Source: Tyto alba (taxonomy: Eukaryota > Chordata > Aves > Strigiformes > Tytonidae). From it: DNA of 64,000 nt. Below the pieces are notes generated by a model that made no database searches, was not told the DNA's origin, and saw only the letters and a program-made list of their open reading frames with translations. The DNA is taken from NCBI RefSeq assembly GCF_018691265.1, contig NW_024881321.1, forward strand, positions 24,401,698-24,465,697. The letters are read 5' to 3'. Shown here piece by piece: positions 24,781-36,801 of this stretch. The first letter of the stretch is position 1. Each line of letters opens with the position of its first letter. Position numbers and translations under genes: made by a program.

Positions 24781-25701
24781 TGAGACCCTCACCCAGATAC
24801 CCTCAAGGCAGTCATAATTTCTGATAACATTAGAGTAACTCAAAGCTCACTTTTTTCTCAACTGTAGGTGTCTTACCTATGCCTCCTGGCTAGTGCTGCC
24901 TTGAGATTTTGGAATGTATAGGTATCGTTTTCCCTGGAGATAAGTACTTCTAGCCCATCTCTAAAAGTAGGACTAGAGATATCCTTTTAATGAGCATATC
25001 TGAGAGAGAATTTCTTGAACTCTGGACACAGTCTTTCAAGAGATTAGAAACTAAACCACATATGTCCTTCTGTGGGATGTGAAAGACTCATTTTAATCCA
25101 GATATTGTATCTATCATAAGAAAATTTTTTCTAAGTTGGACACCAAAAGCTTTGAATGGTGGGAAAATATTTTTTCTTAACCTTTCATCGTAAATCTTCT
25201 CTATATGATAAGAAAATACAAAACAAAAACAAAATCTAGACAAAATGCTTTTTAAATTGAAAATTATTATTTCAGCACTTCCAATCATTTTATGTTCTTG
25301 ATTTTTCCAAAGACCCTAAATTCTTTTCTGCTTTGTTTTTCTCAAAATGCAGTATAATCAATGACATGTAGGCTATATTTATCCCTTCTTTCCTTCCTGC
25401 ATTCTGGCTATCTTATTTTGAAAAAAATAATATTGAAATAAAGACTGATAAACTAAAGATACCGTACCTGAAACATTTTTTTCCTTCCTCTCATGAGAAA
25501 GTTTTAGTGTCTTCCAGGGTAAGATAGAAAAGGTCAATTGGAAAGAAAAGAGTGTATATTGATGAACATATTCAGTAGCAAAAAAAGTAAGAAAACAAAA
25601 GAAAATATTTGAAACATAGAAAAGTCAAAGTGCTGAATAGAATAGTCTTACTTTGTTATATAAAATAAATTCAAGACTGAAATTTGTGTCTTCCTTTTCA
25701 G

Positions 25702-25849
25702 CTACTCGATTTGATTATCACAGCAGCATGAACTGTGAGAATGGTGTTACCAGATACATGTCAACAAGACATAGTTATATACCCATAAGTGGTAAAGTTA
25801 AACTGGAACAAGAGACAAATGTTACCCTGAAGATTTATAAAGCACTAAG
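25702..25849 (+). CDS. Candidate internal exon 1 of unidentified gene
   Basis: A 148-base segment follows a strong acceptor (TGTCTTCCTTTTCAG, AG at 25700-25701) and ends at CTAAG before GTGCTT, a modest donor. Only one of three frames is open. It starts in phase 1 (CT completes a codon) and ends in phase 2. The 48 complete codons look protein-like, with segments 'RFDYHSSMNCENGVTRYMS' and 'KVKLEQETNVTLKIYKAL'. I do not recognise the protein. Its ending phase fits the candidate exon at 28109. It could still be a chance frame, as no homology evidence is available. Confidence 0.35.
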
Positions 25850-25991
25850 GTGCTTTTTAATCTTCATGGTGCTCAGACTGATATATGTTGCTTGAAAACC
25901 CAGTCATAAAGTTAAGGTCTTCGTTATTTATAATAAAAAAAAAAAATGTTAACAATTAATTTATCTGACAGGTATTACTTTGAAATGCTAA

Positions 25992-26247
25992 AATTCATAG
26001 AATCGTAGACTGGTTTGGGTTGAAAGTGACCTTAAAGATCATCTAGTCCAACCCCCCTGCCATGGGCAGGGACACCTTCCACTAGTCCAGGTTGCTCAAA
26101 GCCCCTTCCAACGTGGCCTTGAACCCTTCTAGGGAGGGGGCAGCCACAACCTCTCCAGGCAATCTGTTCCAGTGTTTCACCACCCCTACAGTGAAGAACT
26201 TCTTCCTTGTATCTAATCCAAATCTTCCCTCTTTCTGTTTAAAAGTA
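25992..26247 (-). mobile_element. CR1 LINE, short 5'-truncated copy, minus strand
   Basis: The left end is the reversed octamer tail (ATTCATAGAATCGTAGAC). Then 'CCCCCCTGCCATGGGCAGGG' near 26055 and 'AACCTCTCCAGGCAATCTG' near 26148 mark the CR1 3' region. Homology stops near 26247 in AT-rich sequence. About 255 bases, fairly young by its low divergence from the copies at 12393 and 20943. It would lie in an intron of the candidate gene. Confidence 0.92.
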
Positions 26248-26564
26248 TAAATAAATAATAAATATAAAAACCTAAATATTAGTTTTTTTCTGTCTATTCA
26301 AAACATAAAAAAGCCAAATTACTTTTGTTTTACAGACAGGTGTCCTTGGGAAAAGTAAAAAATAAAAAAAATATTAACAATTAAGTCAGTTTTAGCTGGT
26401 CAAAAGGAGGTGAAACTTGCCTGTAAAAAGTAAATATTTTAGAGATTTTTCAGAATTTTCACAGACTGAGGAGCATAGGGACCTGCACATACTTGGAAAT
26501 AAATTTCCCCTTTTCCCTAGAGATGGATTTTTACATAGTATCTTTTTAGCTTTCTCTCTCTCTC

Positions 26565-26591
26565 TTTTTTTTTTTTTTTTTTTTTTTTTTT
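26565..26591. repeat. Poly(T) run preceded by (CT)n
   Basis: 27 T after a short CTCTCTCT tract. Simple sequence; the Lys-rich minus-strand frame over it is an artefact. Confidence 0.85.
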
Positions 26592-27533
26592 CCTCCAGAT
26601 AGAAGCAATCGCGCAAATCATGGCAACTCAAAAATAAATTTCTCTAGAAGTGGCAATAGTTCTATTTAATTCTATACTATTTTACTTTATATTATTACTA
26701 ATCCACCTAAATCTTAATGCTTAGAGATTTGAAAAATATAGAAAGAAATGAGAAGTAAAATTTAAGTTTTAAAACATTTAATTTAATTATATTCATTTTG
26801 GTAAGTAGAAAAGTGTGTTTTATTATTGTTGCCAAAAACCACACAAAGTAGCTGTTACAAAATCTTCATGGTCTGCATACAAATATCTGCCTTCAAAAGC
26901 CAAGAGTCCTTCAGCTTGGTGAAGCACCTGAACTCAGCTGCTACAAAGATTTTTTAGAGTGTTTCACTTATGTTTCTGCTTACTGAGATAAACTCTTCTC
27001 TGACTGGCAGATATTTTTTTCACACATAAACATGTCATATATCACTCAGATGCAGCACAAAGAAGATCCCTGCCCTGTACAGTCTAAATCAAACATGACA
27101 TAACAAGTCAAGCTTATAAACAGGCGTGGTATATGTGGAGGGAAAACAAAGGACAAGGCTGAAAAAAATTATCACATTTAGTCAGCCATTTACTCAGCTT
27201 GATGGCTCAGCTTCTCCTGCCCCTATATTTTTTCATCATTTCCCCCCTGCTTTTTTAAGAATTCTGAGGTTGAATGCACTTTCCCTCCCTTTGCTGAGTA
27301 GGCAGTAGGCAGACAGACAGGAACATTACTGTGAAAGTTTCAGTATAATCCCTTTTAATGTGATTACTTTCTAACATTAGCAAATTAGCCCTTATTGCTT
27401 TCTAATGTATGTGTGGCTGTGTGTGTGTGTGGGGGGGTGTGGTGGGTGGTGGGCTGAATGATATTTTTGATACTTTTTGGTTGTGTAAAGTAACAATGGT
27501 CTCTTGGGGTGTAACTGTTATCACAGGGTGGTA
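26592..27533. other. AT-rich sequence, nothing recognised
   Basis: Ends with a G/T-rich patch (TGTGTGTG then a G run) near 27418-27450. No exon or repeat family identified. Confidence 0.4.
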
Positions 27534-27592
27534 TGTTGACCTTGGCTGGCTTTCAGGTCCCTACCAAGGTGCTCTGTGTGTCCATCCCCTGC
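27534..27592 (-). mobile_element. Short LTR-end fragment, minus strand
   Basis: 'TTGACCTTGGCTGGCTTTCA' at about 27536 resembles the 3' end of avian ERV LTRs read on the minus strand (compare 'GTTGACTTTAGCTGGCCTC' at 30604). Only ~60 bases match, so the call is weak. Confidence 0.4.
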
Positions 27593-28108
27593 ACCAACCC
27601 TCCTCACCCCCCCACCCACCCCCAGCTTTTAATGCAAAAGGGCCCTTTGCACTTGCCTTGGGTAAGAGCTGCAGTGCACTCCAAAATGGCTTCACTGAAG
27701 CTGACCCTAAACCACACTGATGCACATGCCTGTATGTAATGCCAAATATCACCAAATTAACTGTCCAATGAAGCAAAGTCTGTGAAAATGGAGAACAGGG
27801 AAGAGATTTTGGTATGCAGTTGTACAACCCCCCCTGCAAGACTGCAGTACTAGAAGCAGAGAAACTGAAAATAGCTCAGAATTGTGTAACAAAGGTTAAA
27901 AATCCCCCCCAAATTAACAAGCTATGAGGAAAACCATGAAAAACTGGGGGGATTTGATATGCTGAATCAAAAACAAACAAAGTAAAGAGCAGACATAATC
28001 AGAAAACCAATCCCTTGAGTTTAGCTATGGCAAAACAGACCCAGAATTTGGTATCTGTATTATTCAGCAACCTGTACTCCCAAATAAGCAGTTGTTTTTC
28101 TTTTTCAG
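27593..28108. other. Unclassified sequence with C-rich tract
   Basis: Starts with a C-rich tract (27602-27625). Nothing else identified. Confidence 0.35.
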
Positions 28109-28154
28109 TGAAGGCTCAGGCACACTGGCAGTGGAGAGGCAAGCATGCTTACTC
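28109..28154 (+). CDS. Candidate internal exon 2 (46 bases) of unidentified gene
   Basis: A very good acceptor (GTTGTTTTTCTTTTTCAG, AG at 28107-28108) and a consensus donor (ACTC then GTAAGT) bracket 46 bases. Read in phase 2 it is open and encodes 'EGSGTLAVERQACLL', ending in phase 0. This links in frame to the candidate at 25702 upstream and the one at 31847 downstream. The splice sites are among the best in the window, but a 46-base exon could occur by chance. Protein not recognised. Confidence 0.35.
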
Positions 28155-28512
28155 GTAAGTACTGTGTTTATTATACTATAAACCAATTTGAATTAAGCAC
28201 TTGAAAACATGCCAGTTTAGATACTGTCTAACTATCCAAAACAGAGACTGTCCATGAATCACTCTTGAACTTCCATTACAGCAAAAACTTCCATTATCTC
28301 TGATACAATGGGAAGGTACAAATATCTACTTCCCTCTGTGCTGCTGAGGTTGAATGAAGCTGAAATCTCCCATAGTGAAATAAAATAAATAATAAAAAAA
28401 AGCTGTTACGGCTTAAGTCTTTCACTTTTTTTAGGGGACAATTCTTACTCCACAGCCAGACATTATCATCCAGACATTAGCATTATTTTCCTGCAAAAGT
28501 ATAAATTGACAT

Positions 28513-28514
<2 letters not shown>

Positions 28515-28547
<33 letters not shown>

Positions 28548-28857
28548 ACCAGTGTCAGTTTCAACACTATCTTATAAACTCAATGTATTTCTGAAGACAG
28601 TAGTATGTCTGAAAATTTTTTAAGACTTGGACTTAGATTTTTTAAATTATTTATGATTTTCTTATCAGTTCAACATAGAAACTTCAGATCTTTGTAGCCT
28701 CCGTGTTTTTGCAGTAACAAGCCTCTGTATAAACTACAGAAATAATCTTGGAATCAAGGAGTAGAAATCAAGTGTTTTTTTTCCCAAGTAAATACTGCAA
28801 CTATTAGGCTAAAGAATTATCCTCGGTTCTGTTCAAAAACTAGCCTGAGAAATCTTA

Positions 28858-28891
<34 letters not shown>
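28515..28891. repeat. A29 tract and T32 tract 316 bases apart
   Basis: 28515-28543 is a run of 29 A; 28860-28891 is a run of 32 T. In opposite senses and close together, they form an inverted pair. The sequence between is not recognised. Confidence 0.85.
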
Positions 28892-28894
<3 letters not shown>

Positions 28895-30600
28895 GTCTTT
28901 TACACATTCTAACAGCTTTCTAAGAATGGGCAAGGAATACTTCTACTTAGATAAATATATAGTCTGGTTATTGTGATACTCTTGGCAGAGAGAGTAGTGA
29001 ATCTCCTCAGACTATGACAGGGACTGAACCTCACTTACATGTATGTGGTCTAGATGAATGCATCACTGAAAGTGGATTGAATGAAAGAGGTTACAATTTT
29101 GTCATCCTACAGCAGTGTTTTAAAATAAAGTGGTTATGGAAACAGCATAGTTCAGATCTGGCTGTGAGTTTGTCAGTGTATTTTTTTGGTAGATGCATTT
29201 TTTAAATGGCAGGAGAATATATTTTTTCAGGCTCGTTGGACTTAAACAGGAATAGAATCCAAGATGCTCATCCTTCTTGGTAAAGTCTGGCTCTATGATG
29301 AGATATAATAGTATATGTTGAGGTAATTGCAAACAAAAAGTTAGGCTGCTGACAGGCATTAGTTATTTCCATGTCTAAATCCAATAAACAGGAGTATTCA
29401 GGGTCACAGCTGGGCTATGATTCTTACAATCTTCATACGTCCAAACCTCTGGATTTTAAAGCTTGTTATAAAGTATATTGTTAACACCTAAAAGAATCAA
29501 AACCACATACAAAATTTACTGGTTTCCTGGACTTTTTCTTTCTAATTATTAATATTATTTACTCTTTTTACTGTATAGTCCTATACTTCAAAAATGCTGT
29601 GCATTTACTCAAATGCTAAGTCCTTATTTGGCACTGGCCTCCAATCTTTGAAATGAGTCGATCAATACAGAAGTATCTTGAAACATTTTGTATTTCAGCT
29701 TTGTGATCTTCAGCTACTGCTGTTTGACTTTGTGATGCTATATTTTATCATTGTCATGTGCACTGAAAGAAAGAGGCCTATTTTCGATTTGATTCATTGG
29801 GATGTGTGGAGAGCAGTTCTTAGAACATTTTAAATATGTCATTTTTTATTTATTATTCAATACAATTAAAGGTTGAATTGGAAGGTAATATTTTTAAATT
29901 TTATTTAATTTTGTTCTTGTTCTCCACATAAGTGGTAGCAGTATGACATTTATGGAAATCCCTACAGTTACTGTACCTGCAAAATACCTTCAATCATTAA
30001 CACAATATGTCTGCCAATATATATTTGCAAAAATATTTATTTTTTATCAAATTTATTCTCAAAAGTAATAACCTTGATCCACTTTGATGGATTTACTTTT
30101 TCATGCAGTGGGACAGTGCTACAGAGAAACTTCAATAGATCTACAGGATCTTTTATAGAAAAACATCAGCTCAGACAGTGTTTCCATTCAACATTTAATA
30201 ACACAAGTTCAGAAAACAATTTTAGACACAGAATAAGGAAGACTAAACTACTGCTGTAGGAATTTCTTTTACTTTGGAAGTTTTTCACAGATTTTAATAG
30301 GCGAAGAAGATAAAGTAGACTGTAGCAAGGGAGATACCATTTCACATCTACAAAAACTCAATCATCCTTCTAGAATTGAAAACCGAAACTTGGGAATTCC
30401 TTTTGTGATCTCTATTTTGAAACATCCCATTAATAATTTTTCTGCCTCATTTTGCCTCTACATGCAACAGAATAATTGGCATTTAGGACATTTTTTTCTT
30501 TTCCCTGTTTTTCAACTCCATAAGAAAACTCAAATATGAAATAATTTACATTAAAATATTAATCTCCACAAATATTTGAAAGCTGAAAGCCTTAATGGGG
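28892..30600. other. AT-rich sequence, nothing recognised
   Basis: A plus frame at 30074-30259 follows a fair acceptor (TTTTTCATGCAG) but has no usable donor and ends in a stop; I do not call it an exon. Confidence 0.4.
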
Positions 30601-31162
30601 TGGGTTGACTTTAGCTGGCCTCATGCTACTCTCTCATTCTCTCTCTTCAGCAGGAAAAGGGAAGTAAGTAAGACAAAAATCTCATGGGTTGAGATAAAGG
30701 CAATTTAATAAGTGAAGACAAAGGCCACACACAGAAACAAAGCAAAGCAAAAAGATTTATTCTCTGCTTCCCAGGCAAAGTCCAGCCACTTCTTGGGAAG
30801 TAGACCCTCAGTATGCATAGCGGTTGCTTCATAAGACAAACGCCTTAACAATGAATGCCCCCTTCCCTCCTTTATTTCTGATTTTATTGCCGAACATGAC
30901 ATCATATGGTATAGAATACCACTTTGGTCAGCTTGAGTCATCTGTCTCAGATGTGTCCCCTCCCAACATCTTGTCCACCACCATCCTACTGGCCTCTGGG
31001 GGAAGGGGGAGGGTTGGAGAGACAGACTTGATGCTGTACTAGGATTGCTCATTAGCACCCAAAACATGGGTGTGTTAATCAACACTGTTCTGGCTACAAA
31101 TGCAAAGCACAGCACTATGAGGGCTGCTATGGGGAAAGTTAACCCCATCCCCGCCAGACCCA
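30601..31162 (-). mobile_element. Solo LTR, minus strand (family of 40910 and 54748)
   Basis: The left edge TGGGTTGACT is the reversed 3' end. 'TCATGGGTTGAGATAAAGGC' near 30684, 'CATGACATCATATGGTATAG' near 30895 and the right edge '...CCAGACCCA' (reversed TGGGTCTGG start) parallel the LTRs at 40910-41496 and 54748-55341. Length ~562 bases. No retroviral genes flank it. The 152-codon minus frame at 30705-31163 is an LTR frame, not a gene. Confidence 0.78.
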
Positions 31163-31846
31163 ATAAATATAATCATGAAAGTGAAAATTTAATTTATTAA
31201 AGATTTGTCCTAACTCACTATTAAATTATTAAAAACAGATATGATTTAGCTTATATATAAAATATACATGAAAGATTATATGAATATGAAAGATTCTGAG
31301 AATTTTTTCTCCACATTTATTTTACTCACTACTCCTCAGAATATATTAGTTCCCCACACTGCTCCTAACTTGTTTAAGGAGCTACTGTAATTTTGTCATC
31401 TCCTTCAAAAATGTCTTTAAATAAATACTCATATTTTAGTTCTTTTTTGTTAGGGTCATTTTTCTCAAACTTTTCTGACAGTTACCAAATAACTTATAAG
31501 TAAGAAGCAACATATGTGTATTTGCATATCTGTTATTCACTATAAACAAAGACCTTCATAGAATGCATTCTATATAAAACAAAATAAACTTTTACATAAA
31601 AATTTTCATTCTTGTTCATCAGAGTACTCTTAAAATGTTCTAAGAAAAATTTGTTTGTTCAAAAGCTGTTGTTGAAATTATAGTGCAGAAAGGTGAAATG
31701 GCATAAATGCTAAAATAATGTTGCTTTCTCTATGCTGTTATCAAAAATATGGTTCACATGAGCCATGATTAGTAATAACTATAACCTGAATTTCTAGTGA
31801 AAAAGATACTAAAATTAGGATCTACCTTTGACTGATGTACTTTCAG
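31163..31846. other. AT-rich sequence, nothing recognised
   Basis: No repeat or exon recognised between the LTR and the candidate exon at 31847. Confidence 0.4.
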
Positions 31847-31987
31847 ATGGCTTCTTTTGTCTTTAATCTGGATATATTCTTAGCAAGATGTGAGTTCTCT
31901 GATATTGATTGGAATGATGAAAAGTACAGTTCTGGTCTTCCTAATGATCATCTGCAAGGAAATTTGAGCAAATATATAATTGAAAAG
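31847..31987 (+). CDS. Candidate internal exon 3 (141 bases) of unidentified gene
   Basis: An acceptor (GACTGATGTACTTTCAG) is followed by 47 whole codons and an excellent donor (GAAAAG then GTGAGA). The other two frames hit stops within 13 codons. The peptide has protein-like, acidic composition, including 'FSDIDWNDEKYSSGLPNDH' and ending 'GNLSKYIIEK'. It begins and ends in phase 0, in frame with 28109-28154 and 33414-33468. There is no signal peptide or recognised domain. It is one of the better exon candidates, although the family is unknown to me. Confidence 0.5.
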
Positions 31988-32497
31988 GTGAGATGGTGCG
32001 GGGATATCTGTTTCTTAAGAGTACATTTGAGGGTATTTTAATATGAGTTGAATGAGTTTTCGGTTAGAGGTAAGTACTTCCTTTAGAACATTATTATTAT
32101 ACAACTTTATTCAAATACTTCATGCATTCAGTCTTCATACAATCCAATCAAGTGTCATAGACAAATGTTTCCTTCTTTTGGGCTTCTTCTGTAGGTAAAG
32201 AGTGAGAGAAAGCATGGGCTTGAGAGAAGAATCAAGTTTCCTGTATATTATGTTTCTTGAGTTTCCCCTCTGCATTGTTGATTGTAGAAGAGACATATTT
32301 TCCACTCTAAAGATTACCTACATTTGACTTATGCTGTAAGTCATTGTACCCTTCCTCTGTGAGTATAGATCTCCCCAAATGCTTGCATACTTCTCCATAT
32401 GTTTTACTGCATCATTATAAAGGCTGTTGGTGTATCTAAGGGACATAAAATAGGTTCAACCTGTTAAACTTTTATGTACAAAGTGTGATACTCTCAG
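31988..32497. other. AT-rich sequence, nothing recognised
   Basis: Unique-looking; would be intronic in the candidate gene. Confidence 0.4.
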
Positions 32498-32642
32498 GAA
32501 AAGGAAAAGGAAAAAAAGGAAAAGGAAAAGGAAAAGGAAAAGGAAAAGGAAAAGGAAAAGGAAAAGGAAAAGGAAAAGGAAAAGGAAAAGGAAAAGGAAA
32601 AGGAAAAGGAAAAGGAAAAGGAAAAGGAGGAAAAGGAAAAGG
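32498..32642. repeat. Polypurine hexamer microsatellite (AAAAGG)n
   Basis: About 145 bases of AAAAGG units, with small interruptions at each end (an AAAAAAAGG near 32512 and GGAGG near 32627). All purine on the plus strand. The Phe/Leu repeat frame on the minus strand is an artefact of the hexamer. Confidence 0.95.
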
Positions 32643-33413
32643 ACCATTATAGTGCAGTATAACTGAAAGTGCAAGAAATTAAACTTTCTGTCATTGACAG
32701 CCAGAGAATCTATTGTTAAAAACATTAAAAGCTATATATATATAGTCAGTATTTGTTTTCAAAATACATAAGTAACAATCCAATCACTCTCACAGAAAGC
32801 CAGTCTTCACTGAGATAAGTAAATGTAAATAGATTACTTTTCTAATTACTTTCAATCAAATAAAATAATTTTGTTTTCAAATTATGGCTGTTATTGTCTA
32901 TTGTGTAAATAGACATAAAGATAGCATACTTGGCATTTTGAAATTATGTACAAAAAAACTTTATGGAAAATAAGTAATTTATTAGAGATTTACTGAGCCT
33001 GGAAATATCAACTATTTTTATGACTAGGGAAATACCTTTATATTCCTATAATCAATCCTGAAAGAAATATAGTATTTTAAACAAACTATATTAAAAAGTT
33101 TTTAGTGGAATTTTTGGCAGTTTCTTAGTTGACTTATATCAGTTTAGCTCTACTAATGCCAAAGGTGCATCAATCTGCACCTTTTCGTGAATATATGATA
33201 ATTTATACCAACTGAGAATCAGGCCTTTAAAAGACTGTAAATTGGTGTAAAGGTTTATAATCCTGGATAATACAAAGAGATCTTTAAGAGGATTATTACA
33301 GCCATTTTAAAGATGCAATTAAGCCAAACATAGAGAATTTTTTAATGTCTTTCAACAGAGAATTGATACTTTTAAATTAACTTCTTTTTTTTTTTTTTTT
33401 TTTTCTTGAATAG
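32643..33413. other. AT-rich sequence, nothing recognised
   Basis: TATATATATA near 32733 and a T20 run at 33385-33404 that would serve as the polypyrimidine tract of the next candidate exon. Confidence 0.4.
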
Positions 33414-33468
33414 ATATATTTACCAATACACTCACCTCACAAGGAACAGTTTAGCTACTTCTTTACTG
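33414..33468 (+). CDS. Candidate short exon 4 (55 bases) of unidentified gene
   Basis: Follows a T20 tract plus CTTGAATAG acceptor and precedes ACTG/GTAAAA, a fair donor. In phase 0 it encodes 'IYLPIHSPHKEQFSYFFT' and ends in phase 1. The frame continues naturally from the candidate at 31847. The short length makes chance occurrence a real alternative. Confidence 0.3.
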
Positions 33469-34308
33469 GTAAAAAGAGTCCAGCACATGGGCAGACTTCA
33501 AACCAAGTTTCTTATGTACTTATATGCACATTTATGACACTGTGAGAGGCTAAAAAAGGTCTTAGTCACCATTAATATTAAAGTTCAATAAGATCTAAAT
33601 TCCTATTAATAGGACAAAAAGCCAGTTTAACCCTTGTGTTTCTTCACAGTTACTCTTATATCAAGTGAAAGTTCTAGGTGCCTTAGAGAGAGATTCTCAG
33701 CCTACACATCAGAGAGAATCTTCAGATGGTTTAGACCACCTAAAACTTAAAATTAAATAAAATTGTCTAGGAAAGAAAAAATAAAATAGTGTGCTTTCTT
33801 GTAGTCTTTAGGCCTTGCAAATGGAATATGAAAGTTGTTCGTTTATGTACCTGCTACCATTCTCTTCACGGCAGAGCATTTTAAGCTCAGAGTTATCATT
33901 TTCATTCCTAATGCTAAGAATTTTGAGAACTTCTATTGTTATTCTGCATAAGATATGACAAAATTAGAGATGATTTATTTAATTACCTTACCTAAGATCA
34001 TAAATTAATATCCGAGTATCCCAAATGCAACATGAAGAAAAGGTTTCCATAAGTTTTCTCCAGAAAGATAGTGGCAGATTAACCATAATCTGAGTTTTAG
34101 TACATTTAATTTAGAATACTCATTTAGAATACTTATAACAAGGCTTGATATAAGGACTATTCAAAGGGTTCTTGAAACAGTACCATCTATTTTCTCTCAC
34201 TAATATGCAATTACTAAACTATATAGTTATAACGGTTCTTATGCTCTTTTTAGATGAATATTAAAAATCTTCTTTCTGTGCTGTGCCAGCATTAATATAA
34301 ACAGATAA
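33469..34308. other. AT-rich sequence with a possible microexon
   Basis: Holds a strong acceptor (CCTTGTGTTTCTTCACAG) at 33649 followed by 28 bases (33650-33677) that start in phase 1 and end in phase 2 before GTGCCT. This would join the candidates at 33414 and 36802 in frame. I chose it knowing which phase was needed, so support is weak. No repeat recognised. Confidence 0.15.
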
Positions 34309-36060
34309 TGACAGAATAATTTAGATTGGAAAGGATCTTTGCAGGTAATCTGGCTTTATCTCCTGTTTAAAGCAATGCTAATTTCAAAGTTATTTTAGAT
34401 TGCTCAGTGCTTTGTGTAGCTGAGTTTTGAATATCTCAAAGACCAGGTATTTCACATCCTCTTTCAGCAACCTGTTTCAGTATTTGACCATTCTTATTGT
34501 GAAGAGTTTTTTTTCCTCATATTTAGTAAGAGTTTTCCTTGAAGCAAGCTATGCTTGTTACCTATTGCCTTTTTCACTTTGCATCACTGAGAAGAGTTTG
34601 GCTCTGAATTCTCTCTGAACTCCCATTCAGTAGTTGAAGACAGCAGTAAGGTTCCCCCAACACTTTCTTTTTCAGATCATACACACCCAGATCTCTTAAT
34701 CTCTTCATATGTGCATCAACCCCTTGACAATCTTGACGGCTCTCTGTTGAATTAACTCCAGTCTTTCTTGTCTTGGGGACATGAAACTGGGCACAAGATT
34801 CCAGATGGGGTTTCATAAATGCTAATAGAGAACGAGCACTTCTTTCGGTCATCTAGCTATACTCTTACAAATGCAGCCCAGACTGATTAGTCTTCATCAT
34901 CACAAATGCACACAATTGACCCACATGTAACTTGTTGTCTTTGTGGAGTCCACAGTTGGGGGTTTTTGTTTTTGTTTGGGTTGGGTTTTTTGTTGTTGTT
35001 TTGTTTGTTTTGTTTTGTTTTGTTTTAGTTAAAGGCTCCTTTCTGGCAAGTTTGAGGCACCCAGCCTGTATTTTCCTTGTTTTTTTTGCATTTGCCTTTA
35101 TTGAAAACCATGAGGTTTCTGTCATCCTGTTTCTCCATCTTTTTTGATGTTCCCTTTCATGATAGTCCTGTCCTTCAGTATATAATCTGTAAACTGAGTG
35201 TGTGCACCATCCCATTATCCTTGTCAGTAATGACAATATTGGTTCCAGTATCAACCTTTAGGAAGGCTGAAGGTTGTACTTTGAACTTTTAAAATTTGTG
35301 CCCAGTGGTCCAGCAAGTATTTAATGTCCCTTTTGATCTACTCATTTAGTCAATAACTCACCAATTGTGCTAAAAGACTGCTATGGGAGACCACATTAAA
35401 AGCCTTCTTAGAGTCAAAGTAAATAACATGATTCCTCCCCTGTTGTTCACAAAGTCAGTCATTCCACCACAGAATCCAACCATGCTGGTCATACACATTG
35501 GTAAATTAATGCTAGGTATTCCTTATCAGTTCTTGTCCTCCACATGCCTGGACATACCTCCCAGGAGGATTTGCTCTATTGTGTCCCCAGGGACTGTGTT
35601 TAGCCTCACCTGATTTTAATTCCATGCATCCTCCTTCGTGAAGAGAGGTGTGACGTTTGCATTCCTCAAGTTCTGAGGGAAATCCCTGATTGTCAAACTT
35701 TTCAAAGATAGTATAGATCAGCTTCATAAAGACATTAGTCAGCTCCTTTAGGTGCAATCCATTCTCCCTCGTCTGCTTAAGTGGTCCCCAGCTTGATCCT
35801 CCTGGCTTTTGTCACACAATGTACCAAAGTCATCTCCAGAATGCATCCACCATAATCTCACCTTCACTGCTAACCTAGTCTCTGTTCCTGACACATAAAT
35901 TCCCATCCGTCCCTTAGGAATATAAACGTACACTTAATATACTCCTTCACAAAGCCTTTTCTTTGTCTCCTTTTTCTGTTATGTTTTCTGAAGAACTTGA
36001 ATCTATCCATCCATCTATCCGTCCAGCGAGCCAGCCAGCACTTTGAAGCTATCCCACATC
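34309..36060 (-). mobile_element. Old long CR1 LINE, minus strand
   Basis: About 1.75 kb of diverged CR1 3' sequence in reverse. The left edge is the degraded tail ('ACAGAATAATTTAGATTGGA'). Then come 'GCACAAGATTCCAGATGGGG' near 34791, 'ACATTAAAAGCCTTCTTAGA' near 35393 and 'CAATCCATTCTCCCTCGTCT' near 35755. The order matches the CR1 3' region. A G/T-rich simple tract has expanded inside it at 34970-35030. Divergence is much higher than in the CR1 copies at 12393, 20943 and 25992, so it is an older insertion. The right boundary is uncertain (35.9-36.1 kb). Frames on it are CR1-derived or chance. Confidence 0.8.
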
Positions 36061-36079
36061 ACTGAAGCTATCCCACCAT
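36003..36079. repeat. (ATCC)n tract and local 18-base duplication
   Basis: 'ATCTATCCATCCATC' type tetramers near 36003, then a near-perfect tandem copy of 'TGAAGCTATCCCACATCAC' around 36044-36078. Confidence 0.6.
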
Positions 36080-36801
36080 GTATTTCTCTTCATAGTCATG
36101 TTGTTCTATGACTAGGCATAGCCCTTTAGTTCTTTATTTTTCTTATGCTTCATATGTTCATGTACACACACAGAATATAGGACTTTAGCTGTGCCATTTA
36201 CCCTGGGGACAGAACGCTGCACTGTCTCACCTGTCATGCCCTCCATCCTGCCCCTTAGGTTCCTTTAGTCACAATATTATAGTTGCAATAGGAAATGTAG
36301 CAAATGTTTCTACATCACAAATGTTTCTACCTCATTGTATTCCAAAACAGCTGATGACTTTATAGAACTGGCTTGAATATAATTTTCATTAGAGAGACAT
36401 TGAAACAAGCATTTTCAGATGCATTCTTATTCATGATACAATTGTATTAAAAGAGGGACAGGCATTTCATTAACTCCTTTCTACTTTAGTAAATTTCAAA
36501 AGATAAATTGTGGAAATATTAATAATTAAAGGAAAGATTGTAAGTATTTATCTTTAAGAGAAATTTTGGGTCCATAGATTCTCTGTGATCAGAAGTACTT
36601 TCTTATAACCCTAAGTTAAACAAGTGATTTAAAATGTAACTCTGATTTCAACATTTGTAATTAGCTAACAGTATGTAACTGCATGATAAGGATAGCTCTC
36701 TGTTCAACATTCAATCTCTTTTGGTCTTAATTCTGTAGTTCAATTATTCTCACACATTGAAGAGAGAAGAAAATATTTCATAATATCTGTCTGTGTTTCA
36801 G
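36080..36801. other. AT-rich sequence, nothing recognised
   Basis: Unique-looking sequence upstream of the candidate exon at 36802. Confidence 0.4.

Noticed and set aside
30705..31163. 152-codon minus-strand frame
   Set aside because: It runs along the solo LTR at 30601-31162, which is non-coding regulatory sequence in the source virus.
32456..32725. Minus-strand Phe/Leu repeat protein of 89 codons
   Set aside because: It is the translation of the (AAAAGG)n microsatellite; hexamers never create a stop in that frame.
33842..33960. Exon behind the acceptor CTCTTCACGGCAG at about 33873
   Set aside because: It reads about 24 protein-like codons in phase 1 but ends at a stop with no donor, so it cannot be an internal exon; left out of the gene model.
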